Below are positions 7,649 through 16,529 of a stretch of DNA of 64,000 bases, piece by piece. Position numbers and translations under genes: made by a program. Origin of the DNA: Nocardiopsis endophytica. GTDB lineage: Bacteria > Actinomycetota > Actinomycetes > Streptosporangiales > Streptosporangiaceae. Below the pieces are notes generated by a model. It did not search any database, was not told where the DNA came from, and saw only the letters and a program-made list of their open reading frames with translations. The stretch's first letter is position 1. Every line of letters starts with the position of its first letter. The stretch lies in contig NZ_JAQFWQ010000001.1 of NCBI RefSeq assembly GCF_027706725.1, positions 1-64,000 of the forward strand, read 5' to 3'.

Positions 7649-9649
7649 TCAGGGGTATGGGCCCCCGGGACGAACGGGCCCCTGGTCGGCCTGCTCGGGC
7701 GGGAACACCACCATCGTCTTGGCGAGGCGGTCGTGGAGGGCCTGCTTCCTGGGATCGGGAATCAGAGCCAGCGACTCGAACAGGACGAAGAGCTGTCCGA
7801 CCACGGGGATCGACTGCGGCAGGCCGAACACGGCGGCGCGGATCATGATCTGGCGCTGCGGGGGGCGGTGTCCGCCGACGGCGTCGACCACGCAGACCCC
7901 CGTTGCGGCCATGCCGATCGTGCGGCCCTGTGACCCGAGCAACAGGGCGTCGTACAGGAACATCAGCGGCCCCCACCCGACGAAGATCCATACGAGCCAG
8001 ATGGACATCAGTACGTCGAACGGTCGGCTGAAGTCGAAGTCGGACTCGACGTTCTCGGGCGCCGTGAACGCGCTGATCATCAACATGGTGAAGAAGGCGA
8101 GCCCCCAACCGAAGACGCCGACCAAGGTGAAGTCGATCAGGCGCGCTCCCATGCGCCGCCCGGCACCGGGCCGGTGGGGTCGAACGGGAGCGCCGGTCGG
8201 TGGACCCGGTCGCACGGCATCCGGCCTCACCCGGCCATGGGGCGGCTGCGGGCCGGTCGGCACGGCGGCCGGTGCCAGGGCCGGCCCCGGAGGGAACGGT
8301 CCCTGGGGTCGCGGTGGAGCGGCACCCATCGCCGGGCCGGGGCCCGTGTGCGGCCCCGGTGCCGGTGTCCTCGGGGGTTCGGCCGTCTCGGCAGGCACGA
8401 TCTCGGCCGTCACCATCACCTCCACCTCCCCGGTCGGGCCGGAGAGGGTGACGGCGGTGTCGACCGCGCCCAGGCGGGTCGTGTCCAGGGTGACCGCCAG
8501 GCCGTCCAGGGCGTCGGCCTGCGGCTCCACGTGCAGCACGGGCGAGTGCGGATGGGGCTCGCACCGCCGTGCCAGCGGCGGCCCGAGGAGTTGGACCGTC
8601 CGTGTCGGCCGGGCCGCTCCCTGGGCGATGCGCCCGAACTTCAGTACCGCCGGCAGCGGAGTGATGCGCAGGCCGTCCAGCACGTGCCGTGCGTCGGCCT
8701 TGAGCGCCCCGACGTCCTTTTCGGCCACCCAGGCCAGGGCCGCGTGGGCGCGCTCGGCCGCCTCGGTGTCGGAGCCGGTCGCCAGCGCCTCCAGGCGGGC
8801 GAGGCCCTGGCGCCGCACGCCCGGGTCCTTGTCGAGGAGCCTGTCCGCCAGATCGCGGGGAAGGCCCTTGAGGACGCGGTGGTTCCGGGTGCTGCGGGCC
8901 AGGTAGACGTCGCCCTGGACGTGCATGCTGCAGCTGGGCGTCTGGTTCGGGTTCTCGGTGTGGACACGGTCGTAGAGGTGGTCGTACAGCTCGTCGAGCG
9001 AGACCAGCCCGTCCTCGTTCCGGTCGGCCTCGCCCGTCGTCAGCGCGTCGACCAGGGCGCTGGTGAACACCGAGGGCTTCGGATGGGCGTCCTCGGCGAG
9101 GCGGCCGTCCTCGAAGGCGTACTCCATCGCGCTCGACGCCGTCACCACCGCCCAGCCGCGGCCGCTGTTCATCGCCTCCTCGCTGAAGGTGTCGAGCACG
9201 TGCGCGTCATTCGAGGCGCGCAGCCCCATCCCCTTCATGAACGCCCCGCCGAAGCAGCAGTCGAGGAACAGGACGGAATTGCGGGCCCGGCAGGCCTGTA
9301 TGCACTCGCGGACGAACTGGGCCGGGACGGCCGTGGAGCGCAGCAGTTCCGGATCGGTGTCGTAGGCGGCGAAGAACAGTTCCCCCTTGGTGTTCTTCAG
9401 GCCGTGGCAGGAGAAGTGCAGCAGCAGGGCGTCCTCGCGCCCGCCCGAGGCGAAGAAGGTCTCGACCTGCCGCGCCACCTCGTGTGCGGCGGCGTTGTGC
9501 ACCACCTCCACCTCGAAGCCCCCGATGGCCGGGTCGCCGAGCACATGTGCCAGTGCGGCGGCGTCCTGCGCGGGGGAGTGGAGTCTGGTGAGACCAGGGT
9601 TCCTGTAGTCGTCCTGGGCCACGACCATCGCGCGGCGTGTCCCGGTCAT
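7649..9649 (-). CDS. Caspase-family peptidase fused to an RDD membrane domain
   Basis: The 666-residue protein has four visible parts. First is a C14 caspase domain (1-250) with catalytic His82 in HFSCHG and Cys132 in LDCCFGG. Near its end is a canonical 12-residue EF-hand loop, DRNEDGLVSLDE (209-220), seen in many bacterial metacaspases. Next is a helical and beta-sandwich-like middle part with a Pro/Gly-rich linker (about 420-500). Last is a C-terminal RDD domain (RMGARLIDFTLVGVFGWGL onward) with about three membrane helices. The start ATG overlaps the stop of the upstream EACC1-like gene as ATGA. Membrane-tethered, calcium-controlled proteolysis is a reasonable inference; the substrate is unknown. 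Confidence 0.9.
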   Translation of the reverse strand: MTGTRRAMVVAQDDYRNPGLTRLHSPAQDAAALAHVLGDPAIGGFEVEVVHNAAAHEVARQVETFFASGGREDALLLHFSCHGLKNTKGELFFAAYDTDPELLRSTAVPAQFVRECIQACRARNSVLFLDCCFGGAFMKGMGLRASNDAHVLDTFSEEAMNSGRGWAVVTASSAMEYAFEDGRLAEDAHPKPSVFTSALVDALTTGEADRNEDGLVSLDELYDHLYDRVHTENPNQTPSCSMHVQGDVYLARSTRNHRVLKGLPRDLADRLLDKDPGVRRQGLARLEALATGSDTEAAERAHAALAWVAEKDVGALKADARHVLDGLRITPLPAVLKFGRIAQGAARPTRTVQLLGPPLARRCEPHPHSPVLHVEPQADALDGLAVTLDTTRLGAVDTAVTLSGPTGEVEVMVTAEIVPAETAEPPRTPAPGPHTGPGPAMGAAPPRPQGPFPPGPALAPAAVPTGPQPPHGRVRPDAVRPGPPTGAPVRPHRPGAGRRMGARLIDFTLVGVFGWGLAFFTMLMISAFTAPENVESDFDFSRPFDVLMSIWLVWIFVGWGPLMFLYDALLLGSQGRTIGMAATGVCVVDAVGGHRPPQRQIMIRAAVFGLPQSIPVVGQLFVLFESLALIPDPRKQALHDRLAKTMVVFPPEQADQGPVRPGGPYP

Positions 9650-10053
9650 GGCTCGGAGCGGGCGGTCTCACCGCCGTGCCGCTGCAGGCTGTGCCGCTGG
9701 ACAAAGAGGTCCATGGCACGGTCGGCCTGGTGGTCGGTGCCCTCCGAGATCTCCAGGACATCGCCTCCGATCTCCAGGCGGATGGTGGGGCGCGGCCGGG
9801 CCCGCAGGCGCCAGGCGCGGACGGTCCGGACGACCGCAGGCAGGACGGCCGCCGACTTCTCCGCGATCACGGCCAGGCCGGAAGCATCGGCGGCCCAGTC
9901 CCCGCGTGCACCCGGCGGCGGGGGCCCCGCGTCGAGCGGGCGGACGTCGTCGACGTCCAATTGGTCGAGCTCCTCCCGCAGCCCGTCCACCATCGCGGCG
10001 AGGTCGTCGTCGAAGACGTCGCAGGAGACGCGGATGCGAATCGTGTTCTCCAT
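9646..10053 (-). CDS. EACC1-like (effector-associated constant component) protein
   Basis: The 135-residue protein has an N-terminal beta strand MENTIRIRVS, an acidic helix, a hydrophobic helix (GLAVIAEKSAAVLPAVVRTVRAW), and a basic-then-beta end (TIRLEIGGDVLEI) with a final helix. This pattern matches the EACC1 family described in NTP-dependent conflict systems, where it sits next to caspase or trypsin effectors. Its stop overlaps the caspase start by 4 bases, so the two are made together. ATG 10053 is the only start giving the family length; a longer frame to 10317 reads through the upstream non-coding stretch. EACC1 assignment is by pattern memory. Confidence 0.72.
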   Translation of the reverse strand: MENTIRIRVSCDVFDDDLAAMVDGLREELDQLDVDDVRPLDAGPPPPGARGDWAADASGLAVIAEKSAAVLPAVVRTVRAWRLRARPRPTIRLEIGGDVLEISEGTDHQADRAMDLFVQRHSLQRHGGETARSEP

Positions 10054-10279
10054 ATGCGGTACCTCGAGTTCTCCATGGGGATGGCCGGACGGCCAAGGGC
10101 GCGGTGGCGGGAGTCCTTCAAGTCTGCGCCGCATGCGCCACAACAGCAACCGATTCGGCGGCATTCGCCCTGCTCGCGCCGGGCGGCCGGACCGAAGGCC
10201 GCGGGAATCCGGACCGTTGGTCCCGAAAAGGATGTCCGAAGTCGGTCGCCAAAGGACACGGGGCGGTGAATTCCGCCGC

Positions 10280-10306
10280 TTATAACAATCCTCGCCAACA
10301 GGTAAA
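10280..10306 (-). promoter_or_regulatory. AT-rich promoter candidate for the EACC1-caspase pair
   Basis: An unusually AT-rich island lies upstream of the pair. Read on the minus strand it offers TTTACC and, 15 bases on, TTATAA. The spacing is short of the optimum, so this is only a candidate. The remaining intergenic sequence up to the thioredoxin gene holds a terminator hairpin and nothing else recognised. Confidence 0.3.
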
Positions 10307-10365
10307 AAAATACCCAAAGCGCTTTCCGTCCCCCATGGGAGGCGCCGGGAACCGGTGCCCGGACG

Positions 10366-10404
10366 CGAGGCGCCCCGGGCGGGGGCTCCGCTCGGGGCGC
10401 CTCG
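10366..10404. terminator. GC-rich hairpin after the thioredoxin gene
   Basis: CGAGGCGCCCCG at 10366-10377 pairs perfectly with CGGGGCGCCTCG at 10393-10404, with a 15-base loop. It follows the thioredoxin stop codon on the minus strand by about 20 bases. There is no strong T-tract, which is usual for actinomycete terminators. Confidence 0.65.
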
Positions 10405-10421
10405 TGGGGGCGGGGGAACTC

Positions 10422-10736
10422 CTAGAAGTGCCCCTCAAGGTCCGTCAGGAGGCGGCGCTTGGGGCGGGCACCGACGATCCTGTGGGCCTCCTCGCCCTCC
10501 TTGAAGAGGGTCATCGTCGGGAAGCCCATCACCCCGAGACGGGCCACCAGCTCCGGTTCCTCGTCGCCGTTGATCTTGGCGACGGTCAGGCGCCCGCCGT
10601 ACTCGGCGTCGATCTCGTCCAGGACGGGGGCCAGCATCTTGCACGGCGGGCACCAGTCAGCCCAGAACTCCACCAGTACCGGGCGGTCGCTGCGGACGAC
10701 CTTCTCCTCGAAGTCCTCCGTCGTCACGGTGATCAT
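10422..10736 (-). CDS. Thioredoxin with CPPC active site
   Basis: The 104-residue single-domain thioredoxin starts MITVTTEDFEE and carries the active site WADWCPPCK (Cys29, Cys32) and the cis-proline strand MGFPTMTLF. The active site is CPPC instead of the usual CGPC, which should shift its redox potential. The start lies 80 bases inside the end of the upstream MerR gene in another frame; no later start would keep the active site. The shared operon suggests redox-controlled expression. Confidence 0.93.
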   Translation of the reverse strand: MITVTTEDFEEKVVRSDRPVLVEFWADWCPPCKMLAPVLDEIDAEYGGRLTVAKINGDEEPELVARLGVMGFPTMTLFKEGEEAHRIVGARPKRRLLTDLEGHF

Positions 10737-11115
10737 CGGTGCCCTCCTCGAAAGCGGTCATGGCGCAGGCGGGCGCCTGGGCCAGCTGCGCGGCGAACTC
10801 CGAGCGCTGCCGCGTCAGGGACCGGATCCGCTCGTCGATCTCGGCGAGCCTCCGGCGGAGGACGGCGACGGACTCCGGGCAGGCGTCCCCCGCCGGGTGC
10901 CCCGCCCGCAGGCACGCCACGAAGGGGCGGGTGTCGTCGAGCGAGAAGCCCGCGTTCAGCAGCGCCCGGATCTCGCGGACGAGCCGGACGTCCGACTCGG
11001 CGTACTCCCGGTACCCGTTCGCCGCGCGTCCGGCGGTGATCAGCCCCTGCTTCTCGTAATAGCGCAGCGACCGGGTGCTGACCCCGGCGCGGGCGGCGAG
11101 CTCTCCGATCCGCAT
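10657..11115 (-). CDS. MerR family regulator, redox-type candidate
   Basis: The 152-residue protein has a classic MerR N-terminus, MRIGELAARAGVSTRSLRYY, and a dimerisation helix with LAEIDERIRSLTRQ. It has two cysteines (Cys68 and Cys79 in CLRAGHPAGDAC) that could sense redox state or metal. It overlaps the thioredoxin gene by 80 bases. A MerR-type inverted repeat lies upstream inside the 3' end of the kinase gene. MerR-thioredoxin pairs of this kind are common in Streptomyces and relatives; I infer that it activates its own thioredoxin operon. Confidence 0.9.
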   Translation of the reverse strand: MRIGELAARAGVSTRSLRYYEKQGLITAGRAANGYREYAESDVRLVREIRALLNAGFSLDDTRPFVACLRAGHPAGDACPESVAVLRRRLAEIDERIRSLTRQRSEFAAQLAQAPACAMTAFEEGTDDHRDDGGLRGEGRPQRPPGTGGVLG

Positions 11116-11140
11116 GGCCCTCCTCCATCCGAGGGGAACG

Positions 11141-13282
11141 TTAAGCGTTGACGCCGGTGTCAAGGTCAAGTGTGTGCGCCGGGAACCGGAGGGTGAAGAC
11201 CGACCCTTCCCCCACCGTGCTCCGCACGGACGCGCGGCCGCCGTGCAGGCGGGTGATGCCGTCGACGATCGCCAGGCCGAGGCCGCTGCCCCCGGCCTGC
11301 CTGCTCCGCGACTTCTCCGCCCGCCAGAAGCGGGTGAACAGGTGCGGCAGGTCCTCCTCCGGGATGCCATGGCCGGTGTCGGAGACCTCGATCAGGACGT
11401 CATCACCGGCACCGCCGGCGCCACCGGCGCCACCGGCACCACCGGCCCTGAGGACGAGGATCCCGACCCGGCCGCCGGGCGGCGTGTGCCGAAGCGCGTT
11501 CTCCAGCAGGTTGCCCACGGCCTGTTGCAGGCGGGCGGGGTCGCCGAGGACCACCGCCGCGTCCGCTGTGCCCGCCGCGCCCGCCGCACCATCTCCGGTG
11601 TCGACGGTCAGCTCCACGCCCGCCGCCCCGGCCCGGGCCGCGTGCCCCGCCGCGCACCGGCGCGCCAGCGCCCCCGCGTCGACCGGCTCCACCGCCAGCC
11701 GGAGCCGGCCCGCATCGGCGAGCGACAGGTCCCTCAGGTCGTCAATGATGCGCTGGAGCAGCACCGCCTCCTCCACCAGGACCGACAGCCGCTCCCCGTC
11801 CATCTCGGCGATGCCGTCCTGCCCCGCCTCCAGCCAGCCGCGGATGTTGCTCAGCGGCGTGCGCAGCTCGTGCGAGACGTCGCTGATCAGCGCCTTGCGC
11901 TGCTCCTCGGCGCGCTGCAGGTGCTCCGACATCTCGTTGAACGCCGCCGCCAGCCGCCCGATCTCCCCGGAGTCGCGCACCCGCACCGCGACCCCCTCCT
12001 CGCCGTCGCGCATCCGCTGCACCGCACCGGTCAGGGCGTGCAGCGGGCGCACCATGCGCAGCGACAGCACGACGCTCACCGCCACCGTCAGCACCAGGAT
12101 CAGCAGCACGACCCCGGAGATGCGCAGCAGCCCGTCGCGGGAGAGCGCCGGCCCGGCGACACCCTCCGCCGTCCCCGGTTCACCGGTGTAGAGGACCGCG
12201 GCCGGGGCGACGGACGCGCTGAGCTGTTCCCGGCGCCCGAAGTCGATGCACGCCGCGATCTCGGATGCGGCGGCCTGCTCCTCGGAGAGGGCACCTGAGC
12301 CCGCGCCCGTGTCCGCGGGCGGGGTGATCGGGGTCGACCCCGGGTCACCCGTACCCCGGCTGGTCTCGCCCCGCAGCCACCGGCCCGCCTCGCCGACGCC
12401 GCGGTCCTCCTGGGGCGGGACGCCGTCCGCGCCGAGCTCCTCCGGCACGAAACCGGCCGGCATCGGCTCGGGGACCGGGACGTTCCCGGCCATCGCCCAC
12501 AGCGGGTCGAGCGCGTAACCGGCCGAGGCGTACTCGGTGTCCTTCAGGCAGCCGTCGATCCGCCCGCTGAGGTCCTCCAGGGCGGTCTCCTCGGTCGCGA
12601 CCGTGCCGAGCGACGCGTCGAGCCCGCACTCGAACCACATCTCGCTGTGCGTGTCGGACACGAGCGGCTCGCCGTCGACCAGCACCGTCGGTCGCCCGGA
12701 CGCCCCTTCGCCCGCCTCGGCCTCCAGCCCGAACACCGTGCGCAGGCAGGACGCCCCGTCGACGGCCCCGCGCTCCAGACCGGCGCGCTCCTCTTCGGTG
12801 AGCGCGTACGGCCCGATGACGCGCGGGTCGATGCGGTCGCCCTGCTCCTCTCCCGCGCCCCCGAGGGTGACGTCCACCGCGAGCGGGTCGACCACGGAGG
12901 CGGCGGTGGCGGGCAGCGTCTCACCGCTCTGGGAATCGGCGATGACCATCCCGTCCTGCGTGGTCAGCGCGACGCGGCGGCCCGTCTCCTCGGCCAGGCC
13001 GCTCACCCGCGCACCCACCCCCTCCCACGTGGTGTGGGTGGCGGCGAAGCCCACCAGTTCGTCGTGGATGCGGGTGTCGGCGGCCAGCGACCGCCCCTCG
13101 GCGTTGCGGATCTCCCCGGACACCCCGCGGACCGCCAGCCACGCGGTCGCGGTGATCGAGCAGACCGCCACCAGCACCGCGCCCGCCAGCACCCGGACCA
13201 GCAGGCTGTGCCGGAGCCGGGCGAAGCGGAGCCGGGCGGGACGGCGCTGGACGGGGCGGCGCCGGTCAGCCCCGCGCCGCAC
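11141..13282 (-). CDS. Sensor histidine kinase
   Basis: The 713-residue membrane kinase has a basic N-terminus, membrane helix 1 (about 24-46), a very large extracytoplasmic part of about 340 residues with several cysteines, and membrane helix 2 (about 390-412). A HAMP domain, HisKA (SDVSHELRTP, His471) and HATPase_c follow (NLLENALRHTPPGG, DTGHGIPEEDLPHLFTRFWR, GGSGLGLAIV). A Gly-Gly-Ala repeat is inserted in the ATPase domain. Its start overlaps the response regulator stop by 17 bases. The large sensor region and the divergent cell-wall enzyme gene suggest envelope sensing, which is inference. Confidence 0.93.
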   Translation of the reverse strand: MRRGADRRRPVQRRPARLRFARLRHSLLVRVLAGAVLVAVCSITATAWLAVRGVSGEIRNAEGRSLAADTRIHDELVGFAATHTTWEGVGARVSGLAEETGRRVALTTQDGMVIADSQSGETLPATAASVVDPLAVDVTLGGAGEEQGDRIDPRVIGPYALTEEERAGLERGAVDGASCLRTVFGLEAEAGEGASGRPTVLVDGEPLVSDTHSEMWFECGLDASLGTVATEETALEDLSGRIDGCLKDTEYASAGYALDPLWAMAGNVPVPEPMPAGFVPEELGADGVPPQEDRGVGEAGRWLRGETSRGTGDPGSTPITPPADTGAGSGALSEEQAAASEIAACIDFGRREQLSASVAPAAVLYTGEPGTAEGVAGPALSRDGLLRISGVVLLILVLTVAVSVVLSLRMVRPLHALTGAVQRMRDGEEGVAVRVRDSGEIGRLAAAFNEMSEHLQRAEEQRKALISDVSHELRTPLSNIRGWLEAGQDGIAEMDGERLSVLVEEAVLLQRIIDDLRDLSLADAGRLRLAVEPVDAGALARRCAAGHAARAGAAGVELTVDTGDGAAGAAGTADAAVVLGDPARLQQAVGNLLENALRHTPPGGRVGILVLRAGGAGGAGGAGGAGDDVLIEVSDTGHGIPEEDLPHLFTRFWRAEKSRSRQAGGSGLGLAIVDGITRLHGGRASVRSTVGEGSVFTLRFPAHTLDLDTGVNA
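11148..11163 (-). promoter_or_regulatory. MerR-type operator/promoter within the kinase gene 3' end
   Basis: TTGAC at 11148-11152 and GTCAA at 11159-11163 form an inverted repeat around a 6-base centre. This is the shape of a MerR operator, lying 33 bases upstream of the MerR start and inside the last codons of the sensor kinase gene. Confidence 0.6.
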
Positions 13283-14054
13283 GTCCCGCCTCCGCTCCCG
13301 GGCCCACGGCCTCCGGTCCCGGCCCCAGCCGGTACCCCACCCCGTAGACGGTGGTCAGCAGCTCCGGCCGGCGCGGGTCGCGCTCCAGCTTGCGGCGCAG
13401 GTTCTTCACGTGGGTGTCGATGGTGCGCTCGGTGATGTACCGGTCGATCCCGTGCACGGCCTCCAGCAGCCGGGATCGGCTGAACACACGGTCCGGGCGG
13501 GCGGCGAGCACGGCGAGCAGCCGGAACTCCCCGGGCGTGCACTCCACGGGCTCCCCGCGGACGTGCACGGTGTGCCGGGCGGGGTCCACGGTCACCGGGC
13601 CGACGCGCAGGATGCGCTCCTCGTCCGCGCCGCCGGCCGCCCCGGCGGGGACGGCGGAGGCGTCGGCGGCCGGGCCGCCCCGCCGGGTGCGTTCGACCCG
13701 CCGCAGCAGGGTGCGCACCCGCGCCATGAGCTCCCGGGGGCTGTACGGCTTGGTGATGTAGTCGTCCGCGCCCGAGTCCAGGCCGGTCAGCAGGTCGTCC
13801 TCGGTGGAGCGGGCGGTGAGCATCAGGACCGCCAGGTCGGATTCGGCCCGGAGCGTGCGGCACACCCGCAGGCCGTCCACCTCCGGCAGCATCAGGTCGA
13901 GGACGAGGAGGTCCGGGCGCATGCCGCGGGCCCGGTCGAGCGCGGACAGGCCGTCGTGGACGACGGCGACGGTGTGGCCGTCGTGCACCAGGTAGCGCCG
14001 GACGAGCTCGGCCTGGTTCACGTCGTCCTCGGCGACGAGTACGCGGGCGCCCAC
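13266..14054 (-). CDS. OmpR-family response regulator
   Basis: The receiver domain has acidic pair Asp10-Asp11 (VAEDD), phosphoacceptor Asp53 (LVLDLMLPE) and Lys in ITKPYS. After an Ala/Gly-rich linker comes a winged-helix domain ending RRKLERDPRRPELLTTVYGVGYRL. GTG 14054 is preferred because GGAGG lies 7 bases upstream; an ATG at 14084 would add ten residues but lacks a good ribosome-binding site. It is cotranscribed with the kinase and divergent from the penicillin-binding protein gene, which may be a target. Confidence 0.92.
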   Translation of the reverse strand: MGARVLVAEDDVNQAELVRRYLVHDGHTVAVVHDGLSALDRARGMRPDLLVLDLMLPEVDGLRVCRTLRAESDLAVLMLTARSTEDDLLTGLDSGADDYITKPYSPRELMARVRTLLRRVERTRRGGPAADASAVPAGAAGGADEERILRVGPVTVDPARHTVHVRGEPVECTPGEFRLLAVLAARPDRVFSRSRLLEAVHGIDRYITERTIDTHVKNLRRKLERDPRRPELLTTVYGVGYRLGPGPEAVGPGAEAGRAARG

Positions 14055-14200
14055 GGGGCGGCCTCCCTCGGGGGTCGGCGGCATCGAACGCCCCGTAACG
14101 ATACACAGCACACGAAAGCACCACAGCTCCCTCACAGGACCATCACATTCGCCCGCGAGAGTTCCTTTCCGGCATCCACGGCCCCGGGGGAAGGGACGGT

Positions 14201-16321
14201 ATGGGGAGCAGGAGGCGGGCTGACCAGGCGCGCGGCGCGCACCGTGTCCGGGAGGAGCGGGCGGGGAAGGGGCGGCGGAGGCGGCCCCGGACCGCGTGGG
14301 CCCGGCGGGAGCGCGCGGGGGCGGAACCCGCCGAACCCGCCGAACCCGCCGGGCACCGGCGGCGGTCGCGGCGCCGCAGGGCGCGCTCCGCGCCGGCCGC
14401 AGCGCTGCGCGCAGCGGTGGCCGTCCTCTGCGTCGGCGCCATGGCCGGAGCCGTCGCCGTGGCCGTGGCCTACCTGCGCATGCCCGGCCCCGAGGACCTC
14501 AAGCCGCAGGCCGCCGCCGAGCTCAAAGGCACCAGCATCACCTACGCCGACGGCGGCGAGGCGGTGAACATCGGGGAGCTGCACCGCATCCCCGTCGAGC
14601 GCGACGCCATCCCCGAAACCGTCGTCGACGGCGTCCTCGCCGCCGAACAGCGCGACTTCTACACCGAGCCGGGGGTGTCCCTGACCGGGACGGCCCGCGC
14701 GCTGCTGTCCGGCGGCGCGGCGGGCGGCGGCTCGACCATCACCCAGCAGATGGCGCGCAACTACTACGACGTGCTGTCCCAGGAGCGCACCCTCACCCGC
14801 AAGGTCAAGGAGATCCTGATCGCGGTGAAGGTCGGCCGGAACATGCCGCGCGACGAGGTCCTCACCACCTACCTGAACACCATCTACTTCGGCCGCAACG
14901 CCTACGGCGTGCAGGCGGCGGCGCAGGCCTACTTCGGCAAGGACGTCGAGGAGCTGGACCGCGCCGAGGGCGCGTTCATCGGCGCGGTCATCCAGCAGCC
15001 GGGCAACTTCGAGAACTACGGCGCCGACCCGGAGGCCGACCGGGTCCTGGAGAAGCGCTGGCGGTACGTCGTCGACGGCATGGCGGAGATGCACGGCGAC
15101 GACCCGGAGCGGGGCGTGGCGGAGGCCGAGGCCGAGCGGCTGGAGTTCCCGGAGGTCCGCGACTACCGCCCCGAGGACCGGCTCACGGGATACCGGGGGT
15201 ACATCAGGGCGGCGGTCCAGAGGGAGCTGCGGGAGCGGTACGGCATGTCCGACGCGGAGATCGCGGGCGGCGGGTACGTGGTGCGCACGTCGCTGGACCG
15301 GGGGCTGATGGAGGCCGCCGACACCGCCGCGGAGGAGGGGCTGTCGGGGGCGCCCGAGGGCACCCGGGCCGGACTGGTCGCGATCGACTCGGCGACCGGG
15401 GAGATCGTGGCGTTCAACGGCGGCGCGAACTTCGTGGAGGAGACCGACCCGTCGCTGACCGACCGCACCCAGGCGGGTCCGGCGTTCAAGCCGTACGTGC
15501 TCGCGGCCGCGGCGGAGCAGGGGGAGGACGTGTACCACCTGATGGCGGAGGCGAGGGCGGCCGACATGGAGGCCCTCGACGTCGCCGATGGTGCGACCGC
15601 TGACGGCGCCCTCACCGACGGTGCTTCTGCCGACGGCGGCTCCGCCGATGCGGGGTCCGACTTCGGCGCGGGCACCGGCGGCCTCCTGCGCCGCGACCCC
15701 GACGCCGACGACGCGCTGTTCGTCGGGCTGACCGACGAGATCGGGCCGGAGGCGGTGACGTGGACCGCCGAGGCCGCCGGGGTCGCCCCGGAGCAGTTCG
15801 AGACCGCCGCCCTGGAGAACAGCATCGCCGTCGGCACCTTCCAGATGAGCGCGCTGGACCAGGCCGGCGGGTACGCGACCCTGGCGGCGGACGGTGTCCA
15901 CCGCCCGGCGCACATGGTGACCGAGGTGGCCACCGGCGACGGCGAGGTGCGCAAGCCGCTCGACGCCGACGAGGTGGCGGACGGGGTCCCCGCTGTGGAC
16001 CCGGCCGCCGCGCGGGCGACGGTGCGCGCGATGACCGAGGCGACCGCGCGCGTTCCCGGCCTCATCGAGGGCCGGGCGGGTGCCCACGACGTGGCGGCCG
16101 TGTCCGGGGGCTACGGGACCGGCGAGGGCTCGGCCTGGTTCGTGGGGGCGACCCCCTCGTACGCGGTGGCCGTGGACGTCTACCGCCCGGACGGGGGAGC
16201 CATCGCCACAGAGGGCGGCTCGGGGGCCGAGTCCGCAGCGCACACATGGAACGCGTTCACCGACGAATTACTGAAGGACGTGGAACCGCAGAGGTTCCCC
16301 GCAGCCCCGCCCGACCGGTGA
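14201..16321 (+). CDS. Class A penicillin-binding protein with intact transglycosylase and degenerate transpeptidase
   Basis: The 706-residue protein has a long Arg/Ala-rich cytoplasmic part, one membrane helix (about 68-90), and a full GT51 domain with Glu149 in AAEQRDFY, GGGSTITQQMARN, KVKEILIAVKVGR and TIYFGRNAYG. The C-terminal transpeptidase-like domain has lost its catalytic motifs. SxxK is PAFK (Pro427 for Ser), SxN is DDA (503-505) and KTG is GYG (637-639). The surrounding framework (FKPYVLAAA, SAWFVGATP) remains readable. It should therefore polymerise glycan strands but not cross-link them or bind beta-lactams in the usual way. An Asp/Gly/Ala repeat (about 466-485) is inserted in the domain. 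Confidence 0.88.
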   Translation: MGSRRRADQARGAHRVREERAGKGRRRRPRTAWARRERAGAEPAEPAEPAGHRRRSRRRRARSAPAAALRAAVAVLCVGAMAGAVAVAVAYLRMPGPEDLKPQAAAELKGTSITYADGGEAVNIGELHRIPVERDAIPETVVDGVLAAEQRDFYTEPGVSLTGTARALLSGGAAGGGSTITQQMARNYYDVLSQERTLTRKVKEILIAVKVGRNMPRDEVLTTYLNTIYFGRNAYGVQAAAQAYFGKDVEELDRAEGAFIGAVIQQPGNFENYGADPEADRVLEKRWRYVVDGMAEMHGDDPERGVAEAEAERLEFPEVRDYRPEDRLTGYRGYIRAAVQRELRERYGMSDAEIAGGGYVVRTSLDRGLMEAADTAAEEGLSGAPEGTRAGLVAIDSATGEIVAFNGGANFVEETDPSLTDRTQAGPAFKPYVLAAAAEQGEDVYHLMAEARAADMEALDVADGATADGALTDGASADGGSADAGSDFGAGTGGLLRRDPDADDALFVGLTDEIGPEAVTWTAEAAGVAPEQFETAALENSIAVGTFQMSALDQAGGYATLAADGVHRPAHMVTEVATGDGEVRKPLDADEVADGVPAVDPAAARATVRAMTEATARVPGLIEGRAGAHDVAAVSGGYGTGEGSAWFVGATPSYAVAVDVYRPDGGAIATEGGSGAESAAHTWNAFTDELLKDVEPQRFPAAPPDR

Positions 16322-16529
16322 GTCCCGACCGGTGAGCCCTGAGCGGGCGGCGAACGGGTTGGGAGGCCGGTCAGGACCCGCGAAGACCGCCCTCGGTTCG
16401 GCCGCGAGCCGCTGTGGCCGGACTGGTCTGGGCGAACTGGTCTGGGCGAACGGAATCGCAGTGCTCCAAGGAGCCGCAGAACCGCTCCAAGGGACCGCTC
16501 CACGGAACCGCTCCGAGGCCCACGCCCGA

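Noticed and set aside
14132-16243. A 703-codon frame opposite the penicillin-binding protein
   Set aside because: Antisense to a clear GT51 protein; His/Arg/Gly-rich with no recognisable motif.
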